Source of the DNA: Bacteroidota bacterium
GTDB taxonomy: Bacteria > Bacteroidota > Bacteroidia > AKYH767-A > OLB10
Reading direction: 5' to 3'
NCBI GenBank assembly: GCA_016714535.1
Contig: JADKDR010000006.1
Span: forward strand, 310,001-374,000
DNA length: 64,000 bases
In this document: in pieces, positions 63,085 to 64,000 of the stretch
How positions within the stretch are numbered: position 1 is the first letter of the stretch
How the letters are laid out: every line of letters starts with the position of its first letter
Notes under the pieces: generated by a model
The model's input: only the letters and a program-made list of their open reading frames with translations
What the model was told of the DNA's origin: nothing
Database searches by the model: none
Made by a program: the position numbers and the translations under genes

Positions 63085-64000
63085 TTATTGCTTAACCAAT
63101 TTCTTGCTTACCCAACTATCGTTTACAAGCATGTTAATAAAATAAACTCCGCCTGGCAATTGCGATAAATCGAACTGATAATAAGCTCCTGAAATAGCAG
63201 TAGGGTTAGTGATGTCCTGCATTTTTTCGCCAAGTGCATTTACAATGTTTACTTGCTGCAATTTAAATGATAGCTGCGAAGTAGATATATAGAATAACCC
63301 AGTTGCGGGGTTAGGAAAAATCGAAATTTCGGGGCTAATATCTGCCACATGAGGAGTGCCTGCGCTTACGCTAAACAAATCACTCTTCCATAACCCACGT
63401 CCAAATGTTGCAGCCCAGAGTTTATTATCCTGATAGGATATATCCAAATCGGCTACAACCACATTGGGCAACTGACTGCTAAACGGTAACCAATCACTCA
63501 TGTTATTGTCACGATAGAAAATGCCCACATCGGTTCCAACATAAACTCCATCAGCGCTACCGTTTTCATACACTATGCAGTTGGCTGGTACATTTGGCAG
63601 AGTGCCTGATATATTTGTAAAAGAGTTGCCTGCATTTGTAGTTTTAAAAACTTTATCGCCATTAGCATACCCACTCATGGTTACCCACATGTTACTCGGA
63701 TTGGTATTGCTTACCGCCAGGCCTGTAATATAAGATCCTGTATTACTAAGCACTACATATCCCCAACTTTGCCCACCATCTGTCGTTACAAAAAGTGTAT
63801 CGTTACTTGCGGTATAGATGTAGTTGCTGTTGGATGGTGCTATGGTTAATGTTAGTAATTTTGATGCTGACAAAGGAGGCGAAATGCTTGTCCACGAATT
63901 TCCACGATTGGTGCTTTTGTAAATGCGATCGTAGCCTGCATATATTGTTTGCGGGTTGCCGGGGTCAATAGCCATAGGCGTTATCCATCCACCGCTTTGC
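63085..64000 (-). CDS. BNR/sortilin-like T9SS protein, 5' end outside the window
   Basis: The frame is open to base 64000 (reading QSGGWITP before the Met at 63975), so the start lies outside; at least 305 codons are visible. BNR/VPS10 (sortilin)-like propeller repeats are clear: IYKSTNRGNSWTSIS, LFVTTDGGQSWGYV, VFKTTNAGNSFTNIS and VGIFYRDNNMSDW, followed by KLWAATFGRGLWKSDL. The end is a T9SS type A sorting domain (IFPNPATGLFYIS, LPGGVYFINM, KKLVKQ). Such proteins are exported surface or extracellular propellers; no sialidase active site is visible in the part shown. Confidence 0.9.
   Translation of the reverse strand, partial: QSGGWITPMAIDPGNPQTIYAGYDRIYKSTNRGNSWTSISPPLSASKLLTLTIAPSNSNYIYTASNDTLFVTTDGGQSWGYVVLSNTGSYITGLAVSNTNPSNMWVTMSGYANGDKVFKTTNAGNSFTNISGTLPNVPANCIVYENGSADGVYVGTDVGIFYRDNNMSDWLPFSSQLPNVVVADLDISYQDNKLWAATFGRGLWKSDLFSVSAGTPHVADISPEISIFPNPATGLFYISTSQLSFKLQQVNIVNALGEKMQDITNPTAISGAYYQFDLSQLPGGVYFINMLVNDSWVSKKLVKQ

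Noticed and set aside
1..64000. Integrated phage or genomic island
   Set aside because: No integrase, tRNA gene, attachment repeats or phage structural genes were found; housekeeping genes are interspersed.

Overview
The window looks like chromosomal DNA of a Bacteroidota bacterium, probably a member of the Chitinophagales/Sphingobacteriia group and possibly from a metagenome. The evidence is at least seven type IX secretion (T9SS) type A C-terminal sorting domains, two giant genes made of SprB-like repeats, a gliding-motility ABC ATPase (GldA), a periplasmic-propeller histidine kinase with a LytTR regulator, and promoters of the Bacteroidota form TTTG-N19-TAnnTTTG. I saw no rRNA, tRNA, transposase, phage gene or CRISPR array.

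Layout. 1-4.4 kb (minus strand): two secreted-protein genes, the first running off the left edge, plus a stray sorting-domain fragment. The two intact genes share an almost identical 87-bp promoter module. 4.4-7.9 kb: an overlapping LytTR response regulator / histidine kinase pair directly upstream, a good candidate for the controller of that module. 8.0-9.9 kb: a broken chimera of two secreted-protein genes. 10.2-29.9 kb: a single giant T9SS adhesin locus of about 6,565 codons, with Ig-like and lamin-tail-like modules followed by about 34 SprB-type repeats, split by two single-base frameshifts. 30.4-39.1 kb: vanadium haloperoxidase-like lipoprotein, FG-GAP/ASPIC-UnbV lipoprotein, GDP-L-fucose synthase, bacilliredoxin and a T9SS M43 metalloprotease. 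39.1-40.65 kb: 1.5 kb of non-coding DNA with hairpins and tandem repeats. 40.65-51.0 kb: a second giant adhesin locus with about 36 tandem 219-bp (73-residue) repeats, broken into six frames, preceded by a small secreted protein gene. 51.9-58.6 kb (plus strand): lpd (frameshifted), rbfA, a methyltransferase, a membrane pyrophosphatase fused through a Cys-rich linker to a YceI domain, and gldA. 58.7-64 kb (minus strand): polysaccharide deacetylase (frameshifted), murI, two secreted proteins of unknown function, and a BNR-repeat T9SS protein running off the right edge.

How the genes may work together. Much of the window encodes cell-surface or secreted material: T9SS cargo, giant repeat adhesins, a fucose-nucleotide enzyme for surface glycans, and GldA, which in Flavobacterium is needed for the gliding that moves SprB-type adhesins. 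The housekeeping genes (lpd, rbfA, murI) are interspersed.

Caution. Several breaks are one-base changes in short homopolymers, and one even splits lpd, so many are probably sequencing or assembly errors rather than real gene decay. Part of the 219-bp array (about 45.09-45.91 kb) looks like a noisy duplicate of about 46.83-47.66 kb, so its copy number is not reliable.
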